NCBI GenBank assembly: GCA_963678705.1
Contig: OY783223.1
Location: 4,588,001 to 4,652,000, forward strand
DNA from: Panorpa germanica
Taxonomy: Eukaryota; Arthropoda; Insecta; Mecoptera; Panorpidae
Length of the DNA stretch: 64,000 nt
Direction of reading: 5' to 3'
Shown here: one piece after another, positions 12,164 to 22,737 of the stretch
Layout of the letters: each line of letters begins with the position of its first letter
How positions within the stretch are numbered: the stretch's first letter is position 1
Position numbers and translations under genes: made by a program
The notes under the pieces: generated by a model
Told to the model about the DNA's origin: nothing
What the model saw: the letters and a program-made list of their open reading frames with translations, nothing else
Databases searched by the model: none

Positions 12164-12968
12164 GAATCAGCTATATTTCGCATAGACCTGAAAGTTGGTA
12201 CAGACCTTGAGGACACTATTACAAATAAAATACTAAAAGTCCTCACCGATCGCACATCTGCAAAAAAAGATATTCAAGGTTAAAGGTCAACAAAAATGGT
12301 TTTTCCAATGTTTCCGGTATTACTGAATCAAGATAACACTATTGTGGTGTTATCCTAGAGATCCTTGAGCAAATGAAAGTAAAATGATCTCATAATTCTT
12401 GTACTATGTGAATATCTTAAGTTACATCTGTTAAGTTTATTGGTGCTTTACATAAAATATTTTAACTTGCACTTTAAATAGTTAATTTATATCACATTGC
12501 ATAACTGTGTAATTTCGGAACACTTTGAAATGCCCATATTTTCTTTAACAATGTGTATATTCTCACAATCGTATAATTTAAATTTACAAGTTACACAAAC
12601 CAATATTTTTACTCATATTAAACATCCGATGGCGTGTATACTAGCATATATAAGCGGTTCAGCGTATATATTATTGTTTTCGGTGATTTAGAATCGTAAT
12701 ATCTCAGGAATGGTGATACTTAGAAAAAAAAGTATTAGAACAATTTTTGTAGATAATTTCATGATCTACAACTTTCGTCTAATCTATTTTTGTGATAAAA
12801 CTTACCGTTTATCGTAAAAATTGAAGAAACCATTTTTATTGACTTTTGAACTTGAATAACTTTTTATGCAGATGTGCGATCGGTGAGGACTTTTCGTATT
12901 TTATTTGTAATAATGTCCCCAAGGTGTATACCAACTTTCAGCTCTATGTGAAATTTGGCTAATTTACC
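12164..12968. mobile_element. foldback element with ~145-bp inverted arms
   Basis: The left arm (12164-12310) and right arm (12825-12968) are reverse complements at roughly 85% identity by eye. The best block is GTCCTCACCGATCGCACATC, with flanking CTGAAAGTTGGTA and ATTACAAATAAAATAC. The interior (~515 bp) has no gene; the 64-codon plus frame 12497-12691 looks accidental. Family unknown. Confidence 0.75.
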
Positions 12969-13499
12969 AATATTTTATTGTTTATAAACACGCAAAAATA
13001 TGTTAGGGTTCGGTAAATAATATTACATAAAATAATACGATAAGAATTTAAGTTTCGTATTTAGCGAGAACTGTTTATTAGCAGGAAATATATATTTTTT
13101 AATTAAATAGCTGCATTACGTTAAGTGATTACGAGAACATTCCAGGAAATGCAAAAACATTGTCGGTTAATTGTTTGTACTCGTTTTACTGCGACATTTG
13201 TCATTAGCTTAGAACAGTGTATAGTCACCTTAAAATTAAAGGTCAGAAATATTTAAAAAAATTGTCAAGAGTTATGATGGGTCATTTCCAGAACAGTTCT
13301 ATAAGACTGTTAATGACCTTATACTGTTAAAGTTAAAAGCGTTTTTATTTTTTACAGTGTTTCTTAAATCGTATACATAATCCAAAGACACTGTACCTAA
13401 TAGTTTAGCAATGACTTAACATCGTAGCACAATTTTTTGTTCTAGTTGGACAAAATTCATTTTTTAACACAACCCAACTGTTAGTAGTAATTGACGTAT
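12969..13499. other. intergenic, no gene seen
   Basis: AT-rich, nothing recognised. Confidence 0.6.
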
Positions 13500-13605
13500 C
13501 ACACACACAATCGTATGCGTCTCTGTTGTATAAAAGAGATGGCAAATCGTCCGATGTGACGTATCATGCATTGACATTTTCTATAACGTTGAATCCCTTT
13601 AATAG
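13500..13605 (+). mobile_element. MITE family 1 fragment, variant subfamily
   Basis: It carries the internal CTCTGTTGTATAAAAGAGAT cassette found in copy F (near 59890-59915, reverse orientation), followed by the AACGTTGAATCCCTTTAATA block common to the whole family. Only about 100 bp remain. Confidence 0.6.
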
Positions 13606-13729
13606 AAGGGTAAGGTTTCAAATTTGTTTTATCGTATATTATAATGTCACAGGTGTGACGAAAGAAAACGGTGACCAAAGAAGACTAATTTAAAGAAGAA
13701 TATATTTTAACCGCGAAAACATATAATAT

Positions 13730-14140
13730 TTTCAAAAATCGGTATTTTGACTTCTAAGTGAAAGTGAAAACTTGACTGGGTTATCTGCAGAAACTTATCA
13801 ACTAATGAAATGATTTTTGTTTTTTTGATTTCAAAGAATCCAGTGATGAGTTATGAGTGACACCACAATGTTACTTTTTTGTGACGTCTGCGGAGATTCG
13901 CTGTCAATGCCTCATTTCTTGATATTTATTTATAAAAATTTCACAAAGTATTCTTTAAATCTTATTTATTCATGTAGTAATTACAGACATAATTATATAT
14001 TAACTGTGTCGCCAAAAAACATTATCGAAAATATGCTTTTTTGTATCGAATTGTTATGTATATTACTGTATATGTTATTAAAAGTAATATCCCTGTTTCT
14101 AAAATATGCTGTAGAAATGTTCTAAAATTAATAAAGTTTC
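13730..14140 (+). repeat. dispersed repeat family 3, copy 1
   Basis: It aligns with 30060-30465 over some 350 bp. Shared blocks are AAAAATCGGTAT, ATCCAGTGATGAGT, GTGACGTCTGCGGAGATTCG and AACATTATCGAAAATA. Both copies keep the same open frame containing CDVCGDS and PHFLIFIY (13853-14125 here). I read it as a transposon derivative, family unknown, with a shared frame that may or may not once have been coding. Confidence 0.65.
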
Positions 14141-14594
14141 TTTAAGAGTGTAGATAATAGTTGTCGCCTTACACCATCCTGTAATTTACAGTTTGTCATA
14201 CATACCTATATAAATACGATGTGTAGACGACAGTCTAATAAATAAATCAAGACTGTACGGAAGATGGGCACGGTCACACGGTCACGTGATACAATAAATG
14301 ACATCGTGCTTCCGTTATTAGATCTAATTGCTTGATCCACAGATTTCCTCTTATAGACTTATTTTATTTACCTACGATTCGATTTTATCCAATGTAAAAT
14401 TATCAATAGTTCCATTCTGTTTCGATATAAACCGAAGTCCAGTATAAATTTGTTAAATATTGCTAAATAAATAAATATTTGGGTTGTGAACAATATCTTA
14501 AATTCTAGAAATGTATATCATATATACTGTTAACTATGAAGCCCTTAAAAGTGATTTTCTTTAAATAGTCGTAATGTTATTCAAGATATAAGTA
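14141..14594. other. intergenic, no gene seen
   Basis: AT-rich spacer between repeat copies. Confidence 0.6.
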
Positions 14595-15231
14595 ATGGGC
14601 TTGTGTCCTCATTTTTTAGTGGTCGATTTTTCAATTGTTGTTTGAAATTGATGTTAATAAATATGTATTGGCGTGTCTTTTTTATTAAATATCTAAATGT
14701 TGACGGAGATATAGCAATTAAAAGTTTGAATTGTAGTTTTAGCGCTAGAAATGGTCAGCCATATTTGTATGACGTGAAATGCAGATTAACGTCAGTTATT
14801 TGTTGAGTAGGTCAGTGCTGTGGTAATGTTTTGTAGCTGTTGGTAGTCAAATAATCAAGTCAAGTCAAAGAATAATAAGTTTTTATTTTACTTAACTGTG
14901 CTAAGGCAGACATAATACTGGAATTTTGTTGTTCCTTGAAATAACTGTAAATAATATTTGATATTTTGATATATAAATACATATAGCAGAGATTTATGAG
15001 CTGTAAGGTTGGTAATCTTACACAAGGATTGTGATGTCACATGCACTTGGAATGTGTTCAACGTTGAATCCCTTTAATAATTAAAGAGACAAAATGACTT
15101 TTTTAATTGTTAATATCTCTTAACATATAAGAAGTTATTAAAAAATAATTGAACATTTGAGGTTCTAGTAACCCACTTTATCAATATATAGTACACTTTT
15201 ATAGAAATTAAGACATATTACACAAGCCCAT
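14595..15231 (+). mobile_element. MITE family 1, copy C (full length)
   Basis: Complete 637-bp copy. The left end is ATGGGCTTGTGTCCTC and the right end ACACAAGCCCAT, with TA on both outer sides, the only copy that would fit a TA target duplication. The 67-codon frame 14603-14806 is internal repeat sequence, not a gene. Confidence 0.9.
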
Positions 15232-16299
15232 TAAAAACGTTAATAGTTAAAATGGTAAAATAATTCAAAAAGTATAAAACCTACACCTTAATTAATTATT
15301 ATATCAGGTCTTTCAACAAGAGCGGTCATTTTAACTCAATTGAAAACGGTTATGAAGTTATGATATTTTTATTTTAATCTAAAGTACAAACTCTGAGGTT
15401 AGTAACGAAACACAATACCTGCCAAATTTCACCGCAATATTACTTATATTAATATTTTAGTAAAGTTAATTTCTTTATTGTGCTGACTTCACACTGAAGG
15501 ATAATTCCTTCCAATTCCAACTCCTCAACTCTAATATAAACCCTGCTTCCAACGATTTCCTTTTTATTGTCTAATGCGTCACCAAAAACACCTGCGTCAG
15601 TTAAAATATCTCTACCACAGTAAACTCGAGTCATTAAACAATTTCACTGTTAATTGACTTAAGTTGTTATGGGGAATAAAGATATACAATATGCATATAC
15701 CTTATCGTTTAATTGTTGAACACTTAAATGCAACAACGTATAAGTAAAAACAAAGAGAAAATAGTACGTGAGAGTATAATTGTTTTAAAAACTATCTCAT
15801 TATTTCAATTTCTTTTAGATCTTTATGAAAATGATTTTTAGGCGCCTCATTAAAATGCATTGTATCGTGCATTGTATGATTCTTACGCCAACATTACTTT
15901 TTATTCAAAAACTATTTATGTTAAGAAGAAAATGTTTAAATAATAGTTGTAGAATGTTAAAAATCTTTTTAAATGATATATGATATGTTTAGATTCTATA
16001 ATGGGATTAAGTGCAGTGGCGTAGTTACCATCGTATCTGCCGTATCAATGATACGGGGCCCCAAACGTGTGTAAGCAAAAATTCTTTCTTCACTATTTGA
16101 AATCAGTAATTCTGTTTCTAAAACTCTACAGCATGAAATGAATGACTTACAGAAAGCTATCAGAAGATGAGAGAATTTCAGATCGGAAGTCAATGTGTAC
16201 TTTTGCTAAAGATTTCAGAGCCTCTGTGACCTAAGTAATATGTTCGAAGTATTACAATCGGAAAAACTCTTATTTTCAAATGAAATAATAAAAAAGTAT
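15232..16299. other. intergenic with a hAT-like remnant and one coding-like ORF
   Basis: CAGTGGCGTAGTTACC at 16014 matches the usual hAT terminus, followed by ATCAATGATACGGGGCCCC, a string familiar from decayed hAT copies in insects. The separate minus frame 15634-15449 (61 codons, with VYCGRDILTDAGVFGDAL) has a protein-like composition, but I recognise no family and see no partner exons. Confidence 0.4.
15449..15634 (-). CDS. unrecognised small ORF, coding-like composition
   Basis: 61 codons from ATG to TAA. The peptide is mixed polar/hydrophobic with acidic runs (RVEELELEG) rather than the Ile/Lys/Asn/Tyr bias that chance frames show here. There is no visible signal peptide, no known motif and no neighbouring exon. 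It may be a gene fragment carried in by a transposon, or chance. Confidence 0.2.
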   Translation of the reverse strand: MTRVYCGRDILTDAGVFGDALDNKKEIVGSRVYIRVEELELEGIILQCEVSTIKKLTLLKY

Positions 16300-16710
16300 G
16301 CCGAAATCGGACCATTTTTGATTCGCAAAATATAGATGGCGATACTATACAGCAGGTTAAATATTATCAAAAAAACCATGTTTTTTATGTTTATATCGTT
16401 TTATGTAAGTAACTATAAACGCGAATCAAAATATAAAGCTGCAATTAGTTAGATGAATAACGGTATCTACATTTCCACTGACTTTTAATGAGTTGAAACC
16501 GCACAAATAAGTTTTGAAAATGATTATTGCTATATTTTCTAGTTAAATTTCAATTTTTATATGACTGGTAACATTTCTAAGGGTTTGTCATAAATAAAGG
16601 TTATAAAATTTACCCTTAGAATTGTTAGATTTTGATTCGCGTTTATAGTTACTTACATAAAACGATTTAAACTCTATTTCGCGAATTAAAAATGGCTAAG
16701 TATCGTTTCA
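16300..16710. mobile_element. foldback element with a perfect 37-bp inner inverted repeat
   Basis: Positions 16395-16431 are the exact reverse complement of 16630-16666 (core TAAGTAACTATAAACGCG). Weaker symmetry extends outward: CCATTTTTGATTCGCAAAAT near 16310-16330 against ATTTCGCGAATTAAAAATGG near 16675-16695. The loop is about 200 bp, with no gene. Confidence 0.7.
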
Positions 16711-17207
16711 CCTTAACAACAAAACAATATTCAAATTAAAACGAATACATGTTAAAAATATTTGGTTATATTTATATATCAAATAAAGGTTTACCACCGC
16801 TGGTTATCAGTCTATATACCTGCCAATAAACGTATTGGTAATCTAATTATTCAAATAAAGCACACAAGTATAGCGCACAGCACAGGCCTGTGCCCGCATA
16901 ACACTGGGGACCTATTTGGCAAACACGTGAATGTTACAATTATTTGCATGTATTTAGTTCATCCATATACAAGTTTGTTGAACTTGTATATGTGTATGTA
17001 GACTGAATAATCAAAATGTGAACCTATACAGCAAGTCGATGAAATCAATGTACCAAATGCTATTAGTATTATTCGATTATAAACGAAATATATGTGCTAA
17101 AATGTAAAGAATAAAAGATAATTTAATTAAGGAACCCATTCGTTAAAAACTTTAAGATTTAATCTATTTTGAAGGATAAATAAATTAACGTTCCTTTATG
17201 TTTTCAG
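16711..17207. other. intron sequence upstream of the tamalin PDZ exon
   Basis: AT-rich; it ends with the acceptor TTATGTTTTCAG at 17196-17207. No earlier exon of this gene was found in the window. Confidence 0.6.
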
Positions 17208-19210
17208 TCCCAAATCTTGGAGCGAGTCAAATCTGATCGAGTGGCGGTCACTAAACCAGAAGAAGATCGTCGGCGAAGGACAATCATCGTCGAGAAGAAG
17301 AATGGTTCCTTCGGTTTTACCCTTCAAAGCTACGGAATCCATTATCGACGAGAACAGGAAGTGGAAATGATAACTTATGTAGATTACGTAGAACATGATG
17401 GCCCAGCATACAGGGCAGGAATGCGAGAAGGGGATGTCATCCTCAGCATCAACGGTACAGACATGGAGAAGGCAGATCACAAGGCGCTCGTAGCTTTCAT
17501 CAAAAGCTGTGACGCTCGAATGAGAATGGTGGTGTTGTTCGAAGACTGTGTGCGAAAGGTAAGCAAGAGCATTCCTACGTGCCAGTAACTATAAATTATT
17601 ATTACCCGTAAAGATAACACGCAAACTGTGATAAGTAAAGTATTAATATGCAAAGAATGTAAAAAACAACGTTAAATCAATGTATTAATTTCTAGGTCGA
17701 GTTGCACATACGATATATACAACTCCAAGGGGTTCTTCAAGGCAAGATGAATGAGCTGGAGCGACTCTGTTTGCGAGAGCGTGAACTACTTGAAGGAAAA
17801 TGGAAAACACACTCGTTGCCGGCTCGTAAGAAAGCATCGTCAGCCCACGCTGAAGATCCCAATGCATCTCCAACAGAACCTGATGTAGATGGTGCTTATT
17901 GCCGACCAACAGTATCAACAGAGGACGTCGGTCGCGCCCCAAATCATATCCTTCATCCTCCACCCCCCGCTCAATTTATGTTAGCATATCAATACCTCGA
18001 TCCACATTACAGGGCTTATGTTCTACGTCCATCAACATCAGGTAGTGGTGAATATCTAGTTAGTTTAGGGCCCCCGCGAAGTCGTAGTGACCATCATCAT
18101 TTTCTAGTCCGCGCACCCTCAGACCAATCGACACGTTCAAGCGCTTACACGCAACCAGAAAAACCTCCAAAGAGTAAAACATGTCATGGACATACATGTA
18201 ATCCATGTATGAAAAGTCGTGATCGAGAAAGAGATAATTCAGGCAATCCTGATAACACTAGTCTAGAAGCGTATGATTTGGCGAGTCCATGCTGTGATCC
18301 ACATTGTGTGCCTTCTTCCAGACGACGCTCCAGACACCATAAAGACCATCATAAACATAGACATCGTGAAAAAGAATCTAAAGAAAGAACTGATCGAAAT
18401 GAAAGACCACAAAGACCTAGATCTCAATCTCACGCCATGAATCAGCAACCGCAACCACAACCACAACAACCTGTTCAAAATTCTCGACATAGATATTATA
18501 ATATAGGTTCTGGATTAGTAAGTCATTGCAGTTTACATTCCTGTACGTCAAGTGAATTGAGTGGTGCTACAGCAGCTCCTGGAGAAACTTCAGCGGCTTC
18601 ATATACAACATCATTAAGTACAGATACTTTGTACTGGGAACAGCAGGATAGTGCTGCTGCAAGACATCATTCCGCGAAATCAGCTTCCAGACAGTCATAT
18701 CACGCACAACAACATGGAGCTCCACGCTACGGTACTGCTCATCCCCCAGCTCCAGTTTATACCACACATTATGTACCCGCAAAACCGAAATCATGGGACA
18801 ATTTAACAACGAAAGCTTTTGGTGGATATGGATTTGGGTATGGTTATTTAGATACAAGTGCTGTGAAACAAATTAAAAGAACACCTCCGAGTAATAAACA
18901 TGTACATCGACATTCCCATTCGCATGAGAAACAACTGCAGGTCTATCCACAACAACAACAACCTGCCCCTAGGTATGTTCACCCAACAAAATCAACAGAG
19001 AGCCTCATTAGTCAACAAGCGCATTATACATTATCAGATTCTAGTTTGTCGTGTGATTGTTTAGAAGGAGCTGAAAGGTGTTCACCTGAAACCTCAGGGA
19101 GAAATCAAAGATTGTTAATGGGACAAACTTCTGATCAAAGGGGCTACTACTCACATTTACCAAGACCACATAGAGGGGTGGCGACTAGTTCAGAAGTTAC
19201 CCGATTGTAA
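17208..19210 (+). CDS. tamalin/GRASP-like PDZ scaffold, 3' two exons
   Basis: Two exons: 17208-17558 and 17696-19210, joined in phase by a 137-bp GT-AG intron (GTAAGC donor, TTTCTAG acceptor). The first exon encodes a complete PDZ domain: [19 protein letters not shown] carries the carboxylate-binding GFTL loop, followed by [20 protein letters not shown]. The second opens with a helical leucine-rich stretch ([20 protein letters not shown]...[13 protein letters not shown]), the layout of vertebrate tamalin (GRASP) and CYTIP, where it binds ARF exchange factors of the cytohesin type. The rest is a long low-complexity tail rich in His, Ser, Pro and Gln, much longer than in vertebrates. Tamalin links metabotropic glutamate receptors to trafficking machinery; that role is inferred here. 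The 5' exons lie left of the window or were not recognised, so the N-terminus is missing. The 3' end is convergent with the zinc-finger gene. Confidence 0.85.
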
Positions 19211-20506
19211 TATTTCTTCAAATGTAAAGTGAACCAAAGAGCTAACAACCAAAAACCGCAATGATGGTAGAATGAATTTATAAAGTATTTGTTTATTAAT
19301 TGGAATTAATATACGCCTGGTTAACTACAACCACATAAACACGAAATAAGAAAAAAAGTTAGAAGGATGGTAGTCATTAAATAGTAAGTAAAAATGATTT
19401 TGTTTTCTTCAAATTTATTTATTATTTTCTTTAAAATAAAAACTCTTAATATAAATGTGTAAAAATAATAATCAGTGATATTTAAATATTAGCAACTTTA
19501 GAGAAATTGATAATAACTTTAAAATATTTGACCTTTTAGTTTTTCTGATCTCATTGCTAAATAGTTATATTTACAATGAAGTTTTTATTCTTAAATTCAA
19601 ATTTAAATTATTTATTACACAGTGATAATATGTAACTTATTTATTATAAATGTCTAAATTATAATGTGTGATATTTATTTAAAAAAATAAGAAATAATAC
19701 ATAATTACTTTATAAATTCATCAATAATTAAATATATATCAAAAATTAATAATCAAATATATCTAAAATATGCTAATTTATGTAAAGTATTTAATTTAAA
19801 TAATAAGAATAAAAGTGCGGGTTAATTTCCATTTTAAATAATTTTAATTATCGTGATAATAGTATTAATTTACTTTAAATAAAATAATAGTTTTAAATAA
19901 TTCTTTATTCAATTAGCTACAATTATATAATATAATAAATCGCTAACACCAAAATTATATAAAATAATATGATATAGACTTATTTGCTCATCGAAAAAGG
20001 ACAATAAAATATATTAGATGTTTTTTAAAGTACATATAATAATTATATAATAGATATCTTTTTTAATATGTTGCAATTTTGTAAAAACTTGTGTACAGTA
20101 GATAATTTAAACGAAACTTAATATTGCAATAGCATATAAGTTTTATATATAATTTAAGCCAATCCGAATAGAGATCATATTTGTAATCAGACTCTGAAAT
20201 TAAAAAAAAACATATTAGTATTTTATCTTGTATACTACTTTATTGTAGATTATTATTAGTATATATTTACCATCCAGTAATTGCCCGTCCTGCCTTCAAA
20301 ATGGCTCTCTTTTCAAATCAAATTGGCTTTCTTTTTTTACTTATTTCCATAAAAACTTTGGCAAGAGCATTCGGTAACATACATATTGCGTTTTAAACTT
20401 TTTTACAAATATCTAAAGCTACCTAAGAGTATTATTTATAAATCTATATAAAAAAATATATTTGAGTATTTTGGTAACTATTATAAAATATAAATTAGAT
20501 AACATA
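19211..20506. other. convergent 3' regions of the tamalin and zinc-finger genes
   Basis: AT-rich with many AATAAA-type signals on both strands, consistent with 3' UTRs meeting tail to tail. Nothing else seen. Confidence 0.6.
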
Positions 20507-21730
20507 TCAAACTCTCAGACACAAAGGTGTGTGATGAAAATGGCAATGTCGTACAAGGAAACTGTTGCGAAAGAATGTGGCCCCACATTCGCCACATCTG
20601 TATTGAGGATGTAATATATGTCGAGGTCCTCGATGATGGTTTCGTAAGTGACTGATAAGGTCTGCGTTACAGCTCCAGGACTTCATACATCGAGCACATT
20701 GAAATTGACCAGTTTCTTTAGACAAAACTTCAGCAACAGATTTAATACTAGATAAATTTGACAAACTTGTATTATTCCACTTTGAACATTTATTTGAAAT
20801 TGGAGTACTCGTAATAATATTATAAGAAATTTGTTTTGCTTTTTTATTACTACATTTCTTAATTTTAAATATTGATCTCCAGGTCGATCGTTTTCGGGCT
20901 TCTTGTATTGGTTGTGGGGTATTTTCTTTGTCACTGCATGGTAAATCAAACCTTAATTCCCTCCGAACAGCCAGTGTTCGACGTACGGAATCACCACTTC
21001 TTTGGCGTAGTGTTCCTGTAGGTGTCAATTCTCCTGCAGGAGTTTTCTTCAAAATAGATTTTAATTGTGTTTTTTGAGTTTTATCAACATCACACTCTAA
21101 TTCGTTGAATATATCGCTTAGACCTGGAGTACACTGCACATAACACAAACCTTCTCTATCATACTTTGGTTCTTCGCTGTCACTTCTATTCCAGTAGCTA
21201 TCATTTGGAGGGTGCCACTTCATAATATGTTTTTCCAATAAATCACTACTATAAAAATTAGAATAACAAGTAGCACAATGATGAAAAACAGCAGGATTAA
21301 ATAAATTTATTTCTCGTAATTCTTTATGATGTCGTTGTTGAAGGTGTTCTTTTAAAATGTACTCAAAGTTAAAATCTTCCAAGCAAAACATACAATGTAA
21401 CCGTCGCGGCAGGTTGCAAGCGATTGTTACTACCTGCCCTGCAAGAATACTAACAGAATTTGTAGGTGGTGTTAGTGTTAAACAGGTGTTTGAATAATTG
21501 GCGCATAATGAAGACAGTGGTTGAACTGTTGGTATTGTTTTTAAATTCTTTGATGTTTTTATTAAATTTTGTTCATTAAGTGTAGCATGAAATGATTCTT
21601 TTAATATTAGAGAGAAATCAATATTCTCAATAATTGTTTCACTACTACTATTTGCAAAATTATCGGCAGTATCTGAAGGTATTTGTGTTAGTCCATACGG
21701 AGTATTGTTATTGTCTACTATGTTAATCAT
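20507..21730 (-). CDS. C2H2 zinc-finger protein, single exon, 407 aa
   Basis: Uninterrupted frame from ATG to stop. Four C2H2 fingers in two pairs: about residues 113-135 (HCMFCLEDF...HLQQRHH), 152-173 (HCATCYSNF...HIMKWH), 345-366 (FQCARCMKSW...HLRNHH) and 379-400 (YRCGECGATF...HCHFHH). Between the pairs is a basic, Ser/Thr-rich linker with SILKKTPAGELTPTGT, followed by RRELRFDLPCSDKENTP, whose KEN tripeptide is a known APC/C degradation signal in other proteins; whether it works here is unknown. Likely nuclear and nucleic-acid binding. I do not recognise a named orthologue. The start is the first ATG of the frame. It is divergent from KIAA1143 (1 kb between start codons) and convergent with the tamalin gene. 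Confidence 0.85.
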   Translation of the reverse strand: MINIVDNNNTPYGLTQIPSDTADNFANSSSETIIENIDFSLILKESFHATLNEQNLIKTSKNLKTIPTVQPLSSLCANYSNTCLTLTPPTNSVSILAGQVVTIACNLPRRLHCMFCLEDFNFEYILKEHLQQRHHKELREINLFNPAVFHHCATCYSNFYSSDLLEKHIMKWHPPNDSYWNRSDSEEPKYDREGLCYVQCTPGLSDIFNELECDVDKTQKTQLKSILKKTPAGELTPTGTLRQRSGDSVRRTLAVRRELRFDLPCSDKENTPQPIQEARKRSTWRSIFKIKKCSNKKAKQISYNIITSTPISNKCSKWNNTSLSNLSSIKSVAEVLSKETGQFQCARCMKSWSCNADLISHLRNHHRGPRHILHPQYRCGECGATFFRNSFLVRHCHFHHTPLCLRV

Positions 21731-22737
21731 TTTGATTTCTAACGGTCGAAAAACACCTGGTTATATTTCTTCAATTTATATAATTCTGTCGAAGTAAAAC
21801 ACGAATATTTATACAACACATTATAGGGGTAATGTATATACACTTTATTTTCATATTTTTATGATGAAGATCACAAGATTTATATTTATTTGTTTAAAAT
21901 AAATTTCTCCCGATAAACGTTCCTCAACAAAAAAGTTTTTACAGCCAGCCATTTGCCATATGGTCGTGCTCTAGAGACGTGCCCATAGAGTACCGATGTT
22001 GTGATTTATCACCGTTTCCTGAAGATGGCGGAAACTGTATGTTTTATATTCTTCATAAAATGCATATCATAATAATATATGAAGGATTTTCTTTTCTTTT
22101 TTTATATTTATCTTTAGCCTTATTATAACATATTAAATATAAATCTGTTTCTTGTTTCTTAATTGTTTTGAGACTATAGTTATAGTTTAGTAACCAAAGT
22201 TGATTCTCTAATAACATTTATGAAAGCAAAGTACATAAATATGTAATAATTTGAATGACAAGAAGCTGGGAAAGGAGAGATTGTTAAATTAAAATCATTT
22301 TGAAAGGACGTTGTTTAGCCGTATGTTGAAAGTATTATGTATGATGTGATGAAATTTTTTAATACATGAAAGAAAGAAACATCATAATCTTTAAATAAAC
22401 GCGCTTTAATATTCATTTAGAAATATAGTAAATATTAATAATAAATAATTAGTTCCAATCACGCCTACTAACATAACGAACTCATATATTTTTCTAAGGT
22501 TGGCACTCGGTAATCTCCGTTATGCTTTTACAAAGCAAAGTGAGATTCCAAGAGTTATTAGATGTACAGTGACCTAACCTACTCTTTCTTAAATTTGAGT
22601 GATAAATATTTAGAATATTATATTTTTAAGAGTTTTATTTTATTAATTAAAAATTTTACATATATGATTATTTTATATTGGTAATATGTTTCATTTATTA
22701 ACGAAAAATTTATGTTTTGTGATACAATTGTATTGAA
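21731..22737. promoter_or_regulatory. shared upstream region of two divergent genes
   Basis: Only about 1 kb separates the start codons of the zinc-finger gene (-) and KIAA1143 (+), so their promoters probably lie here. The CpG-containing part 21955-22035 includes GAAGATGGCGGAAAC, matching the YY1/Pleiohomeotic core (AAGATGGCGG). Transcription starts cannot be placed from sequence alone. Confidence 0.45.

Noticed and set aside
14603-14806. 67-codon frame inside MITE copy C
   Set aside because: Belongs to the repeat and is not kept open in the other copies.
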